From Paramicrobacterium humi (GTDB lineage: Bacteria > Actinomycetota > Actinomycetes > Actinomycetales > Microbacteriaceae): 64,000 bases of DNA. The notes under the pieces are model-generated. The model saw only the letters and a list, made by a program, of their open reading frames with translations, did no database searches and was not told the origin of the DNA. Location: assembly GCF_900105715.1 (NCBI RefSeq), contig NZ_FNRY01000001.1, positions 744,001 through 808,000 on the forward strand. Reading direction: 5' to 3'. Within the stretch, counting starts at the first letter, position 1. Each line of letters starts with the position of its first letter. Positions 7,005-15,476 of the stretch are shown here, piece after piece. A program made the translations under genes and the position numbers.

Positions 7005-10000
7005 TCAGATGACGGGCTCGCTCCACGGGTCGAGGTTTCCGAACCGGTGCGCCGTGATCGAGATCGCCTGCTCGTGCAGGAACGGCAACAGCTCGATGCG
7101 CCCGGACTGCGTCACCGGGCCGGCGTAGATCGCGACGTCGGGGTCGCCGTCGAGCGCCTCCGCCAGGCGGCGGTGCAGGTCAGCGCGCCGGTCGGCGTCG
7201 CCGCCGACGAGCCGGACGCGCGGCACGCGGCCCTGCGGCGGTCCGTCGAGAAGCGGCGGATTCGCCGTGCGCTCGATCCACTCGGCATCCGACTCGACAG
7301 TGATCACGACCCCGAGCGCGTCGAGCATGCGCAGCACCGCCGTCGGCATGGGCTCTGCGACGCTCACGCTCACATGCGAGCGGGCGCGCACTCCGGCGAC
7401 GATGACGCGAAGCGTCTCACCGAGTGACGCGTCGGCTGCGGCGCGAACGGCGACGGGAACCGGTCGATAGCGCAGAATGTTCCGTTCGACGGTGAGGCCG
7501 CTCGCGTCTCGCACATCGCCGTATTCGCCGGCCCAGGCGATGGCATCCGAGAGGGCGGAGCGCCGCAGCACGTCGAACTCCTCGTATCCCATCGACGGCT
7601 GGGCGGCCTCGATGAGGGAGGTGATGCGCGAGTCGAGCCCGCGCAGGTGCAGCGTCGAGCTCGAGCTTCCGCGAGCGGTGCGCCACGAGCCGAGCCCGTA
7701 CAGGTAGCTCGGTCCGCCGGCCTTGGTGCCCGCGCCGACGGACGAGCGCTTCCAGCCGCCGAACGGCTGACGCTGCACGATGGCTCCCGTGATGCCGCGG
7801 TTCACGTACAGGTTGCCGGCCTCGACGCTCGCGAGCCAATCCTCGAGATCCTGCGGGTCCTGCGTGTGCAGTCCCGACGTCAGGCCGTAGTCGATGGCGT
7901 TGACGTAGCGGATCGCGTCGTCGAGCGTGCGCGCGTGCATGACGCCGAGCACGGGCCCGAAGAACTCGGTCAGGTGGAAGTACGAGCCGGGCTTGACGCC
8001 CGTGCGGATGCCGGGAGACCACAGTCGTCCCGTTCGATCGAGCCGCTTGGGCTTGACGAGCCACTCTTCGCCCACGCCGAGCTCGGTGAGCGCGTGCAAG
8101 AGCTTGCCGTGCGCCGGCTCAATGAGCGGGCCCATCTGCGTCGAGGGATCTGAGGGGTATCCGACGCGCAGCGACATGGTCGCGTCGACGAGCTGGCGCT
8201 GGAAGCGCTCCGAGCGCGCGACCGAGCCGACGAGGATGACGAGGCTCGACGCGGAGCACTTCTGGCCGGCGTGGCCGAACGCGCTCTTGACGACGTCGGA
8301 TGCCGCGAGGTCGATGTCCGCGCTCGGTGTGACGATGATCGCGTTCTTCCCACTCGTCTCGGCGAGCAGCGGCAGGTCGGGCTTCCACGAGCGGAAGAGC
8401 TTCGCGGTGTCCCACGAGCCGGTGAGGATGACGCGGTCGACGGCGTCGTGCGAGATGAGTGCCGTGCCGAGCTCGTTCTCCTCGAGCGAGACGTAGGCGA
8501 GCAGCTCCCGCGGCACTCCGGCTTCCCACAGGGCCTCGACCATGACGGCGGCCGTGCGCTCGGACTGCGGCGCGGGCTTGATGATGACGCCGGAGCCGGC
8601 GGCGAGAGCCGCGAGCACTCCTCCCGCGGGAATGGCGAGCGGGAAGTTCCACGGCGGCGTCACGACCGTGAGCCGGGAGGGCACGAACACGGCGCCCTGC
8701 ACGCGGTCGAGCTGTCGCGCTTGGGCCGCGTAGTAGTGGGCGAAGTCGATCGCCTCACTCACCTCGGGGTCCCCCTCGGCGATCGTCTTGCCCGTCTCGG
8801 AGCCCATCACCTCGAGCAGCCGGTCGCGGTGCGCGGCGAGCGCGTCGGCGGCGCGGTCGATGACGGCGGCGCGATCGGCGGCCGGGCGCTCGCCCCACGC
8901 CGCTCCGGCATCGCGCACGGTCTGAATGAGCCCTTCGAGCTCGGCGGGGTCGCTCACACGGTGCGCGGCGACGGTGTCGACGCCGAGCTGCGAATCCTCC
9001 ATGCGCGCGATGATGCCGCGGCCCCACACGCGGTTCGCGGGCAGCGCGGGGTCGGTGTCGGGCGTGTTGCGGAAGCCGGGCATGCCCTCCTCGCTGTGCG
9101 TGACGGCGTCGAAGGTGCCGGTGAAGATGCGCGTCGTGTCGAACGGGCCGGGAATCTCGCCCTTCGGCCGGCCGAGGTGCAGCACTTGCTGCGTGAGTCC
9201 GAGCTCGACGGCGTCGTCTGCGGGGCGAGTGGTGGCGGATGCCGCGTCGGGCGCGGCGCCGCCGTCAGCGGCATCCGTTCGGCTGTCCTTCGGCACGTCG
9301 CCGGCGAGGCGCCACTCGTTCGCGCGGTCCTGGTCGCGATTGCGCGCCGGCGGCTCGGCGCCGTCCCGGTCGAGTTCGGCGACGGAGTCGAGGAAGCGCT
9401 TCTTCTCACGCTCGAGCAGCGCCGGGTTGTCGTTGAGCTCGAACACCGCCGACATGTAGTTCTCGGTCGACGCGTTCTCTTCGAGACGGCGGATGAGGTA
9501 GGAGATGGCGACGTCGAACTCGTGCGGGTTGACGACGGGCGTGTAGAGCAGCAGGTCGCCGACGACCTTCCTCACTTCGGTGGCCTGCCCCGTTGCCATG
9601 CCGAGCAGCATCTCGAATTCGACGGCGTCCGTCACGCCGCGGCTCTCGGCGAGCAGCCAGGCGTAGGCGACGTCGAAAAGGTTGTGGCCCGCAACGCCGA
9701 GCCGCACGGCATCCGTCCGCTCGGGCGTGAGCGCCCACTCGAGCACGCGCTTGTAGTTCGCGTCGGTGTCCTGCTTGCGCGAGTACGGCGCCTGCGGCCA
9801 GCCGTGCATCTCGGCGTCGACGTTCTCCATGACCAGGTTCGCGCCCTTCACGAGGCGCACCTTGACGGGCGCCCCGCCCGCGGCGCGGCGAGTGCGCGCC
9901 CACGCGTTGAGCTCCTGCATCGCCGCGAGGGCGTCGGGCAGGTACGCCTGAAGCACGATCCCCGCCTCGAGATCCCGCAGCTCGGGATGCTCGAGCAGTC

Positions 10001-10733
10001 GCGTGAACACCGCGATCGTGAGGTCGAGGTCGCGGTACTCCTCCATGTCGAGGTTGATGAACTTGCGCTGCCCGGCCCGCTCGCGGTCCGCGGCGAGGCG
10101 ATACAGCGGGAGCACCTTCTCGACGACGAGCTCGACGGCTTCGTCGAAGGCCCACATCGACAGCTGCGCGACGATCGACGAGACCTTGATCGAGACGTAG
10201 TCGACGTCGTCGCGCTCGAGCAGAGCCATCGTGCCGTCGAAACGACGCTGCGCCTCGGCCTCGCCGAGCACCGCCTCGCCGAGCAGGTTGAGATTGAGCC
10301 GCGAGCCGTCCTCGCGCAAGTGGGCGATCGCGGGACCGAGCTTCTCGGGCGTCGCGTCGACGACGAGGTGGCCGACCATCTCGCGCAGCACACGACGGGC
10401 GATGGGGATGACGATGCCGGGGATGACGGGTCCGAGCACGCCGCCGCACGCGATGGCGGCGCGCATGTACCAGGGCAGGAACTTGGGCGTGAGCTTCGCC
10501 ACCTTCTGCAGCCCGTAGCCCGCGACGAAGAGGTCCTCCGGTCGCATGACGCCGTCGACGAAGCCGACGGTGAACGGCAATCCGTTCGGGTCTTTGAGAA
10601 CGCCGGCGAGCCGCTGCGCCGCGGGATCGCTCGGGAAGTCGGCGCTCTCGCGCACCCAGTGCTCCGCGAGCTTCACAGCCTCGCGGGCGAGGGGGTCGCG
10701 GGACGTGTCGATCGACGCTTCAGCCATGCTCAC
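7005..10733 (-). CDS. putA: bifunctional proline dehydrogenase / P5C dehydrogenase
   Basis: About 1242 residues. The N-terminal half is a FAD-dependent proline dehydrogenase barrel (for example VSIKVSS, INLDMEEYRDLDLT, VRLVKGANL). An acidic low-complexity linker (roughly 465-530) leads to an aldehyde dehydrogenase domain with the N-motif TPPWNFPLAIP, ILTGSWDTAK and catalytic Cys in GHAGQKCSASS. Together they oxidise proline to glutamate at the membrane. The start is GTG 10733, 9 nt after GGAGG; the ATG 6 nt further in is less well placed. It lacks the N-terminal DNA-binding domain of enterobacterial PutA, so control probably lies with the divergent LysR-type gene. Confidence 0.95.
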   Translation of the reverse strand: MSMAEASIDTSRDPLAREAVKLAEHWVRESADFPSDPAAQRLAGVLKDPNGLPFTVGFVDGVMRPEDLFVAGYGLQKVAKLTPKFLPWYMRAAIACGGVLGPVIPGIVIPIARRVLREMVGHLVVDATPEKLGPAIAHLREDGSRLNLNLLGEAVLGEAEAQRRFDGTMALLERDDVDYVSIKVSSIVAQLSMWAFDEAVELVVEKVLPLYRLAADRERAGQRKFINLDMEEYRDLDLTIAVFTRLLEHPELRDLEAGIVLQAYLPDALAAMQELNAWARTRRAAGGAPVKVRLVKGANLVMENVDAEMHGWPQAPYSRKQDTDANYKRVLEWALTPERTDAVRLGVAGHNLFDVAYAWLLAESRGVTDAVEFEMLLGMATGQATEVRKVVGDLLLYTPVVNPHEFDVAISYLIRRLEENASTENYMSAVFELNDNPALLEREKKRFLDSVAELDRDGAEPPARNRDQDRANEWRLAGDVPKDSRTDAADGGAAPDAASATTRPADDAVELGLTQQVLHLGRPKGEIPGPFDTTRIFTGTFDAVTHSEEGMPGFRNTPDTDPALPANRVWGRGIIARMEDSQLGVDTVAAHRVSDPAELEGLIQTVRDAGAAWGERPAADRAAVIDRAADALAAHRDRLLEVMGSETGKTIAEGDPEVSEAIDFAHYYAAQARQLDRVQGAVFVPSRLTVVTPPWNFPLAIPAGGVLAALAAGSGVIIKPAPQSERTAAVMVEALWEAGVPRELLAYVSLEENELGTALISHDAVDRVILTGSWDTAKLFRSWKPDLPLLAETSGKNAIIVTPSADIDLAASDVVKSAFGHAGQKCSASSLVILVGSVARSERFQRQLVDATMSLRVGYPSDPSTQMGPLIEPAHGKLLHALTELGVGEEWLVKPKRLDRTGRLWSPGIRTGVKPGSYFHLTEFFGPVLGVMHARTLDDAIRYVNAIDYGLTSGLHTQDPQDLEDWLASVEAGNLYVNRGITGAIVQRQPFGGWKRSSVGAGTKAGGPSYLYGLGSWRTARGSSSSTLHLRGLDSRITSLIEAAQPSMGYEEFDVLRRSALSDAIAWAGEYGDVRDASGLTVERNILRYRPVPVAVRAAADASLGETLRVIVAGVRARSHVSVSVAEPMPTAVLRMLDALGVVITVESDAEWIERTANPPLLDGPPQGRVPRVRLVGGDADRRADLHRRLAEALDGDPDVAIYAGPVTQSGRIELLPFLHEQAISITAHRFGNLDPWSEPVI

Positions 10734-10803
10734 GAGACTATTCCTCCGCCAGACGTTCGGGCTTCTCCGCTCAGTCTGCATCGCCGAATTCAACAGGTAC
10801 AGC

Positions 10804-10825
10804 GACTATTCTCGAAGGATATTCG
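10804..10825. promoter_or_regulatory. candidate LysR operator between putA and its divergent regulator
   Basis: TATTC is repeated at 10807-10811 and 10820-10824, with overlapping dyads TTCTCGAA and CGAA-N5-TTCG. This fits the loose dyad style of LysR-type sites; binding is inferred. Confidence 0.3.
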
Positions 10826-10855
10826 TCAAACCTGCTTCACTGTTGAGGAGGACGG

Positions 10856-11854
10856 ATGCTGGACATGCGCCGCCTGCGGGTCCTGCACGAGCTCAAGCTG
10901 CGCGGCACGCTCGCGCGCGTCGCCGACGCGCTCGCCTACAGTCCGTCCGCCGTCTCGCAGCAGCTCGCGCAGCTTGAGCGCGAGGTGGGGGTGCCGCTGC
11001 TGCAGAAGAGCGGCCGGCGCGTTCTGCTCACGCCGCAGGGCGAGGTGCTCGCCGAGCGCGCGGGCAGCCTGCTCGACGCCCTCGACGAGGCGGAGTCCGC
11101 CGTTACCGCTTCGCTCGGCTCGGTGTCGGGCACCGTACGCCTCGCGGTGCTGCAGTCGGCTGCGCACGCGATCGTGCCGCGAGCGATCGCGCTCGTCGCG
11201 CGACGGCATCCCGACTTGCGCGTACTCACGATCGAGCGTGAACCGGATGCCGCCCTGTTCGAAGTGGCCGCGCGCGATTTCGACCTCGTGATCGCCGAGC
11301 AGTATCCGGGACGCACGCGCGCGATGCGCCCCGATCTCGATCGGGTGCTGCTCGGCCTCGACGCCCTGCGGCTCGCGGTGCCGCCGCACGTGACGGTGAG
11401 CGCAGCCGACGCGAGCGAGGGCCTCCCGGCATCCGTCCGACATGTGCCGTGGGTCATGGAGCCGAGCGGAACGGCGTCACGCAGCTGGGCGCTGCAGCTG
11501 TGCCGCCAATCGGGCTTCGAGCCCGACGTTCGCTTCGAGACCGCCGACCTCATGGCGCACGTCCGGCTCATCCGCACGGGCAGCGCCGTCGGCATCCTGC
11601 CCGACCTGCTGTGGGCGGGCGACGTGCCGAGCGTTCGGCTCCTCGATCTGCCGGGCTCCCCGCAGCGGGAGCTGTTCACGTCGGCGCGCGCGTCGAACGC
11701 GGCCCGACCGGGAGTCGTCGCGGTGCGGGAGGCGCTCGCCGACGCCGTCGCCGAGATCTCCGCGCGCAGCACAAGCGACGCTTGGGGACCGCTGCCGATT
11801 GAGCGTACGCAGAGCCCGGCTCTACGATCGAGCCATGACTCGCACGATCGATGA
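10856..11854 (+). CDS. LysR-family transcription regulator
   Basis: 332 residues. The N-terminal winged HTH reads GTLARVADALAYSPSAVSQQLAQLEREVGVPLLQKSGRR in pieces typical of LysR; residues from about 90 form the periplasmic-binding-like effector domain (GTVRLAVLQS, DLVIAEQY, VGILPDLLWAG). ATG 10856 follows GAGGAGG by 4 nt. It is divergent from putA with 122 bp between starts, so regulation of proline catabolism is likely. The end overlaps the next gene by 20 bp, and residues after about 300 are a poorly conserved tail. Confidence 0.88.
   Translation: MLDMRRLRVLHELKLRGTLARVADALAYSPSAVSQQLAQLEREVGVPLLQKSGRRVLLTPQGEVLAERAGSLLDALDEAESAVTASLGSVSGTVRLAVLQSAAHAIVPRAIALVARRHPDLRVLTIEREPDAALFEVAARDFDLVIAEQYPGRTRAMRPDLDRVLLGLDALRLAVPPHVTVSAADASEGLPASVRHVPWVMEPSGTASRSWALQLCRQSGFEPDVRFETADLMAHVRLIRTGSAVGILPDLLWAGDVPSVRLLDLPGSPQRELFTSARASNAARPGVVAVREALADAVAEISARSTSDAWGPLPIERTQSPALRSSHDSHDR
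11823..11834 (+). promoter_or_regulatory. -10 box inside the LysR gene driving the next gene
   Basis: TACGAT (11823-11828), 6-nt spacer, ATG 11835; a leaderless promoter embedded in the upstream gene's 3' end. Confidence 0.5.
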
Positions 11855-12884
11855 GAGCGCCCTGACCGCACACGTCGATCGGTCAGCGGTCCGCGCCTTC
11901 CGGAACGACGTGGCGAGCGGCTCGTACGGCGTCGCGGCGCGGCGCGCAGCCGGCTGGGGCGGCAGCATCCTCGTGTTCGTCATCGTCGGCGTCGCCGCCC
12001 TCGTCATCGGTCCTGCGATCGTGTCGGGCGTGGCCGAGACGGGCTTCTCGGTAACGGCGTTCATCCCCGTCGCCGTCGTCGCCGCCGTGATCGCGGGCGT
12101 CCTGCTGATCCGTCACTTGCGCTGGGCGCGCTGGCTGCGCCTCGCGAACTTCGCCGCCGCCAACGGCTGGGGCATGCGCCCGGAGACGGTCGGGCCGAGC
12201 TACCCCGGGCTCATCTTCGGGCAGGGCCGCGACCGCACGGCATCCGATCGCCTCTACGCGACGAATGGCCGCTACTTCGACATCGCCAACTACCGCTACA
12301 CGACGGGCAGTGGGAAGAGCAGCACGACGCATCGCTGGCAGTACGTCGCCGTCAAGCTCGACCGTAGACTGCCGCACATGGTGCTCGACTCGCGCTCGAA
12401 CAACGGCCTCTTCGGCTCGAACCTGCCGCGCGCGTTCTCTCGCGACCAGGTGCTCTCGCTCGAGGGCGACTTCGATCGGCACTTCACGCTCTACTGTCCG
12501 CGGGAGTACGAGCGCGACGCGCTCTACGTGTTCACGCCGGACTTCATGGCGATGCTCATCGACACGGTCTCGGGCTTCGATGTGGAGATCGTCGACGACT
12601 GGATGTTCCTCTACGCCGGCGGTTCGTACGAGCCGCTCGAGGCGGGCACGTGGCGCCGGTTTCTGCGCATCGTCGACACCGTCGCGGCGAAGGCGATCGC
12701 TCGCTCCGACAACTACAGGGACGATCGGATGCTGCCGGACGGCGCCGAACCGCTGCACGCGCAGGCGGCGACCGCGAACCTCGTGGCCCCGCAGGGGCGC
12801 CGGCTGCGCACGGGCGTTCAGTGGGGCACGATCGCGGTCATGGCGTGCATAGCGATCGGCTGGCTGCTCATGACGATGATCTGA
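11835..12884 (+). CDS. membrane protein of unknown function
   Basis: 349 residues. Two adjacent membrane helices (about 39-65 and 72-95), a long soluble region of about 220 residues rich in aromatic residues (including HRWQYVAVKLDRRLPHMVLD, FDRHFTLYCPREYERDALYVF and VEIVDDWMFLYAGGSYEP), and a final C-terminal helix (WGTIAVMACIAIGWLLMTMI). I recognise it only as a type of actinobacterial conserved membrane protein without assigned role. Its start lies within the end of the LysR gene with its own TACGAT box 6 nt before ATG. Confidence 0.75.
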   Translation: MTRTIDESALTAHVDRSAVRAFRNDVASGSYGVAARRAAGWGGSILVFVIVGVAALVIGPAIVSGVAETGFSVTAFIPVAVVAAVIAGVLLIRHLRWARWLRLANFAAANGWGMRPETVGPSYPGLIFGQGRDRTASDRLYATNGRYFDIANYRYTTGSGKSSTTHRWQYVAVKLDRRLPHMVLDSRSNNGLFGSNLPRAFSRDQVLSLEGDFDRHFTLYCPREYERDALYVFTPDFMAMLIDTVSGFDVEIVDDWMFLYAGGSYEPLEAGTWRRFLRIVDTVAAKAIARSDNYRDDRMLPDGAEPLHAQAATANLVAPQGRRLRTGVQWGTIAVMACIAIGWLLMTMI

Positions 12885-12969
12885 CGGATGCCGCGCGGGC
12901 GCGTTCTGTCAACGCCTGGGATTCTGCTGTCGAGGCGACGATGCTGGCGAGAGAGTGACAGGAGGAACA

Positions 12970-13320
12970 ATGACCCGCACGCCGACCGACGTTATCCACG
13001 ATCACCTGATGAAGCGCCTCGAGGGAGATCTGGAAGGCGACATTGAGCAGAACTTCTCGAAGGACATCGTGATCCTCTCGGGCTTCGGAACGTTCCGCGG
13101 CCACGATGGCATCCGCCAGTCCTCGGCTCTGCTCGCCGAGGCCGTGAGCTCGGGCATCTTCAACTACAACCGCACCGTGATCGAGCGGGACTATGGGTTC
13201 CTCGAGTGGACGGCGAAGGGCGACGACGACATCATCCGCGACGGCGCTGACTCGTATTTCGTCGTCGACGGGCTCATCGTCGCCCAGACGATCCACTACA
13301 CGACCTGGCCGCGCGACTGA
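12970..13320 (+). CDS. SnoaL/NTF2-like protein
   Basis: 116 residues with the cone-shaped alpha+beta pattern of NTF2-like proteins: two N-terminal helices (DVIHDHLMKRLEGDLEGDIEQNF), GFGTFRGHDGIRQSSALL, then antiparallel strands ending in DSYFVVDGLIVAQTIHYTTW. Such proteins are small-molecule isomerases, hydrolases or ligand binders; no catalytic set is evident. ATG 12970 follows AGGAGG closely, so an in-frame GTG at 12955 is less likely. Convergent with the broken CDF gene. Confidence 0.72.
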   Translation: MTRTPTDVIHDHLMKRLEGDLEGDIEQNFSKDIVILSGFGTFRGHDGIRQSSALLAEAVSSGIFNYNRTVIERDYGFLEWTAKGDDDIIRDGADSYFVVDGLIVAQTIHYTTWPRD

Positions 13321-13371
13321 GTCAGGCGAAGAAGCGCGCGAGCTCAGCCGCGGTTCGCGTCCGGCGCCAGT

Positions 13372-14364
13372 TCAGTGCTCATCCGCGTCGCCCTGATGAC
13401 GCGTCGCGATGTCGGGAATCGCTGCGACGGGCACGAGCACGATGTCCTGCACCCGCCAGTCGAGCGAGGCGCACTTCCGCGTCGCCTCCTCGAGCTTCTC
13501 CGTCGATACCTTCCCCCTGCGCGGAACGACGAAGGTCTCGATGTGGAACACCTGCCCCTGGTCGCGCACGCGGGATCCGACGTCGACGACCCACGGCAGC
13601 GACCGCAGGTATTCGTGCACGTCATGCACGAGCGGATGCGCCTTCTCCTGGTCGAACGTCGTCGCGCGCTTGTCCATGAGATCGAGGACAGCGGCCTTCG
13701 TATTCTTCACGCCGTCCCACAGGATGCCGGCGGCGATGAACAGCGCTGCGGCGGAGTCGAGCCACCACAGTCCCACCCCGATGCCCGCGACGCCGATGAT
13801 CGAGCCGACGTTCGTGGTCCAGTCGGCGCTGCTCATGTCGGCATCCGCGAACAGCAGCTTGTTGTGCAGCCGACGCGCGACCTTCATCTTCGCGCGGCCG
13901 AAGAACACCGGCGGTGCCGCGATGAGCGCCATGATGCCCATCATGAGCCAGCCGAGCCATACCGTGTGCCCCCACAGATTCACGGTGCCGATCGTGGGGT
14001 GCTCGGCCGCGATCAGGCCCGATGCGGCCTCGATGATGAGGTTTGCGGCCACGAGCACGAGAGCGACCGCTGCGACGAGATGGCCGACGCCCATCGCCCG
14101 GTGGTAGCCGTACGGGTGCGAACGACTCGCCTTCCGGCCGATGAACGCGACTGCGATCAGGAAGGCGAACTGCGGTGTGGTCGAGAGGATGTCTTAGACC
14201 CACGCCGTCTTCATCGCCTGCGAGTTGCCGAGGACGAAGTACACGATCGTGACTGTGCACGCCGTGAACGCGATACTGAGCCACTCGAGGCGCACGGCCT
14301 TCTTGAGCGCGTCCTCCTGCTCGGCGGGCAGCGCCCGCTTCACTCGTTCGACGTTCGCGATCAT
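13372..14364 (-). pseudogene. CDF-family cation exporter interrupted by in-frame TAA
   Basis: Reading from ATG 14364 gives a normal start (MIANVERVKRAL, then a first membrane helix) until codon 57, a TAA at 14196-14194. The same frame continues for 274 codons with cation diffusion facilitator features: HPYGYHRAMGVGHLVAA, further membrane helices, and a cytoplasmic tail with LPWVVDVGSRVRDQGQVFHIETFVV. The stop falls in AWV-stop-DIL where relatives I recall have Glu, so a GAA-to-TAA change would explain it. Internal initiation at ATG 14094 would lose helices 1-2 and half the metal site. ATG overlaps the lipoprotein stop by 4 bp. Sequencing error cannot be excluded. Confidence 0.8.
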
Positions 14365-14834
14365 GCGTCCACCCTCTGTGAATCGAGATACGTCTCAAGC
14401 TCGCTCAACAGCGCGTTCTCCCCCATCGGCAAGAGCATGACGACGCTCAGCGACGCCCCGTCGTCCGCCGTCGTCTGCAGGTACGGCCGGGTGAGCCCGA
14501 CCCGATCCGTCCAGGGCGTCTGGTCGGTGATTCCGCCGATGACGACGTCGAGCTTCTGCGTCTCAAGGCCGCGCACGAGAGCCTCCTCGCTGCCCACCGT
14601 CCAGTCGATCTCGGCGTCGATGCTGCGGGCGAAGCCGCGAACGATGTCGACTTCCTTCCCGCTGTAGCCGCTGTCGTCGACGACGGCGAGGTCACCGTTG
14701 GGTGAGATGCCGACGCGGAGGGTGCCGCCGCTCGCGCGGTCGAGGGAGCCGTTCGGATCAGTGGGGATCGTGATGCCGCAGCCGCTGAGCGTGAGCATCA
14801 CGAGCAGCGCGAGGGCGCCGACAAGTAATCGCAT
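14361..14834 (-). CDS. single-lobe solute-binding-like lipoprotein
   Basis: 157 residues with a lipobox (LTLSGC), so probably anchored outside the membrane. The rest resembles lobe 1 of amino-acid-type (SBP_bac_3) binding proteins: TLRVGISPNGDLAVVDDSGY, GKEVDIVRGFARSI, LETQKLDVVIGGITDQTPW, then directly the closing VVMLLPMGENALLSELETYL. The stretch that would form lobe 2 (around 90-100 residues) is absent, so a clamshell cannot form. The stop overlaps the CDF gene start by 4 bp (ATGA), which suggests a shared function, perhaps as an accessory to the exporter. No ABC transporter gene is adjacent. Confidence 0.72.
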   Translation of the reverse strand: MRLLVGALALLVMLTLSGCGITIPTDPNGSLDRASGGTLRVGISPNGDLAVVDDSGYSGKEVDIVRGFARSIDAEIDWTVGSEEALVRGLETQKLDVVIGGITDQTPWTDRVGLTRPYLQTTADDGASLSVVMLLPMGENALLSELETYLDSQRVDA

Positions 14835-14837
14835 GCT

Positions 14838-14847
14838 CTGACGTCAG
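14838..14847. promoter_or_regulatory. 10-bp palindrome at the lipoprotein start
   Basis: CTGACGTCAG, perfect dyad, ends 3 bp before the lipoprotein ATG; no ribosome site is visible there. It could be an operator; role unknown. Confidence 0.3.
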
Positions 14848-14929
14848 GAGAGCGGCGCCGGCGACGGGGAGTGCTTGACAAGAGCTTGCACCGCCGACTA
14901 TCCGCGAGACCTGTGCTGACAACTCGGGC

Positions 14930-14941
14930 TAGCATGTGGGC
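14930..14941 (+). promoter_or_regulatory. -10 box of leaderless yajQ
   Basis: TAGCAT (14930-14935), 6-nt spacer, ATG 14942. Confidence 0.5.
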
Positions 14942-15430
14942 ATGGCAGATTCATCGTTTGACATCGTCAGCAAGGTCGACAAGATGGAGGCGGACAACGC
15001 CGTCAACCAGGCCCGCAAGGAAGTCGAGCAGCGCTATGACTTCAAGGGCACCGACGCCTCGGTGGACTGGTCGGGAGAAAAGGTCCTGCTCAAGGCCAAC
15101 ACCGAAGAACGCGTGAAGGCCATTCTCGACGTGTTGGAGTCGAAGTTCATCAAGCGCGGCATCTCACTCAAGAGCCTCGACGCCGGCGAACCGTACCCGA
15201 GCGGCAAGGAGTACCGCATCGAGGTCGGTCTGAAGAACGGCATCGAGTCGGACCAGGCCAAGAAGATCTCGAAGCTCATCCGCGACGAGGCGCCAAAGAG
15301 CGTCAAGAGCCAGATCCAGGGCGACGAGCTGCGCGTGCAGTCGAAGAGCCGCGACGACCTCCAGTCGACGATCGCGCTGCTCAAGGGCAGCGACCTCGAC
15401 ATCGACCTGCAGTTCATCAACTTCCGCTGA
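14942..15430 (+). CDS. yajQ: YajQ-family nucleotide-binding protein
   Basis: 162 residues, full length for the family, made of two related RRM-like halves. Conserved opening [30 protein letters not shown] and closing [12 protein letters not shown]. Homologues bind nucleotides, with cyclic-di-GMP shown for some; the cellular role in actinobacteria is uncertain. No ribosome site precedes ATG 14942; a TAGCAT box 6 nt upstream indicates a leaderless mRNA. A sugar epimerase-like gene follows after 46 bp. Confidence 0.93.
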   Translation: MADSSFDIVSKVDKMEADNAVNQARKEVEQRYDFKGTDASVDWSGEKVLLKANTEERVKAILDVLESKFIKRGISLKSLDAGEPYPSGKEYRIEVGLKNGIESDQAKKISKLIRDEAPKSVKSQIQGDELRVQSKSRDDLQSTIALLKGSDLDIDLQFINFR

Positions 15431-15476
15431 GGATCGGGCATCCCGAGCGGATGCCGTACGACAAGGAGCACGAACA

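Noticed and set aside
8271-11291. Very long open frame (1006 codons) on the plus strand across putA
   Set aside because: It is antisense to a clearly conserved enzyme, has Arg/Asp/His/Gly-rich sequence without family motifs, and arises from G/C-biased third positions on the other strand.
14194-14196. Selenocysteine or other recoding at the CDF stop codon
   Set aside because: The codon is TAA, not TGA, and no stem-loop typical of recoding follows.
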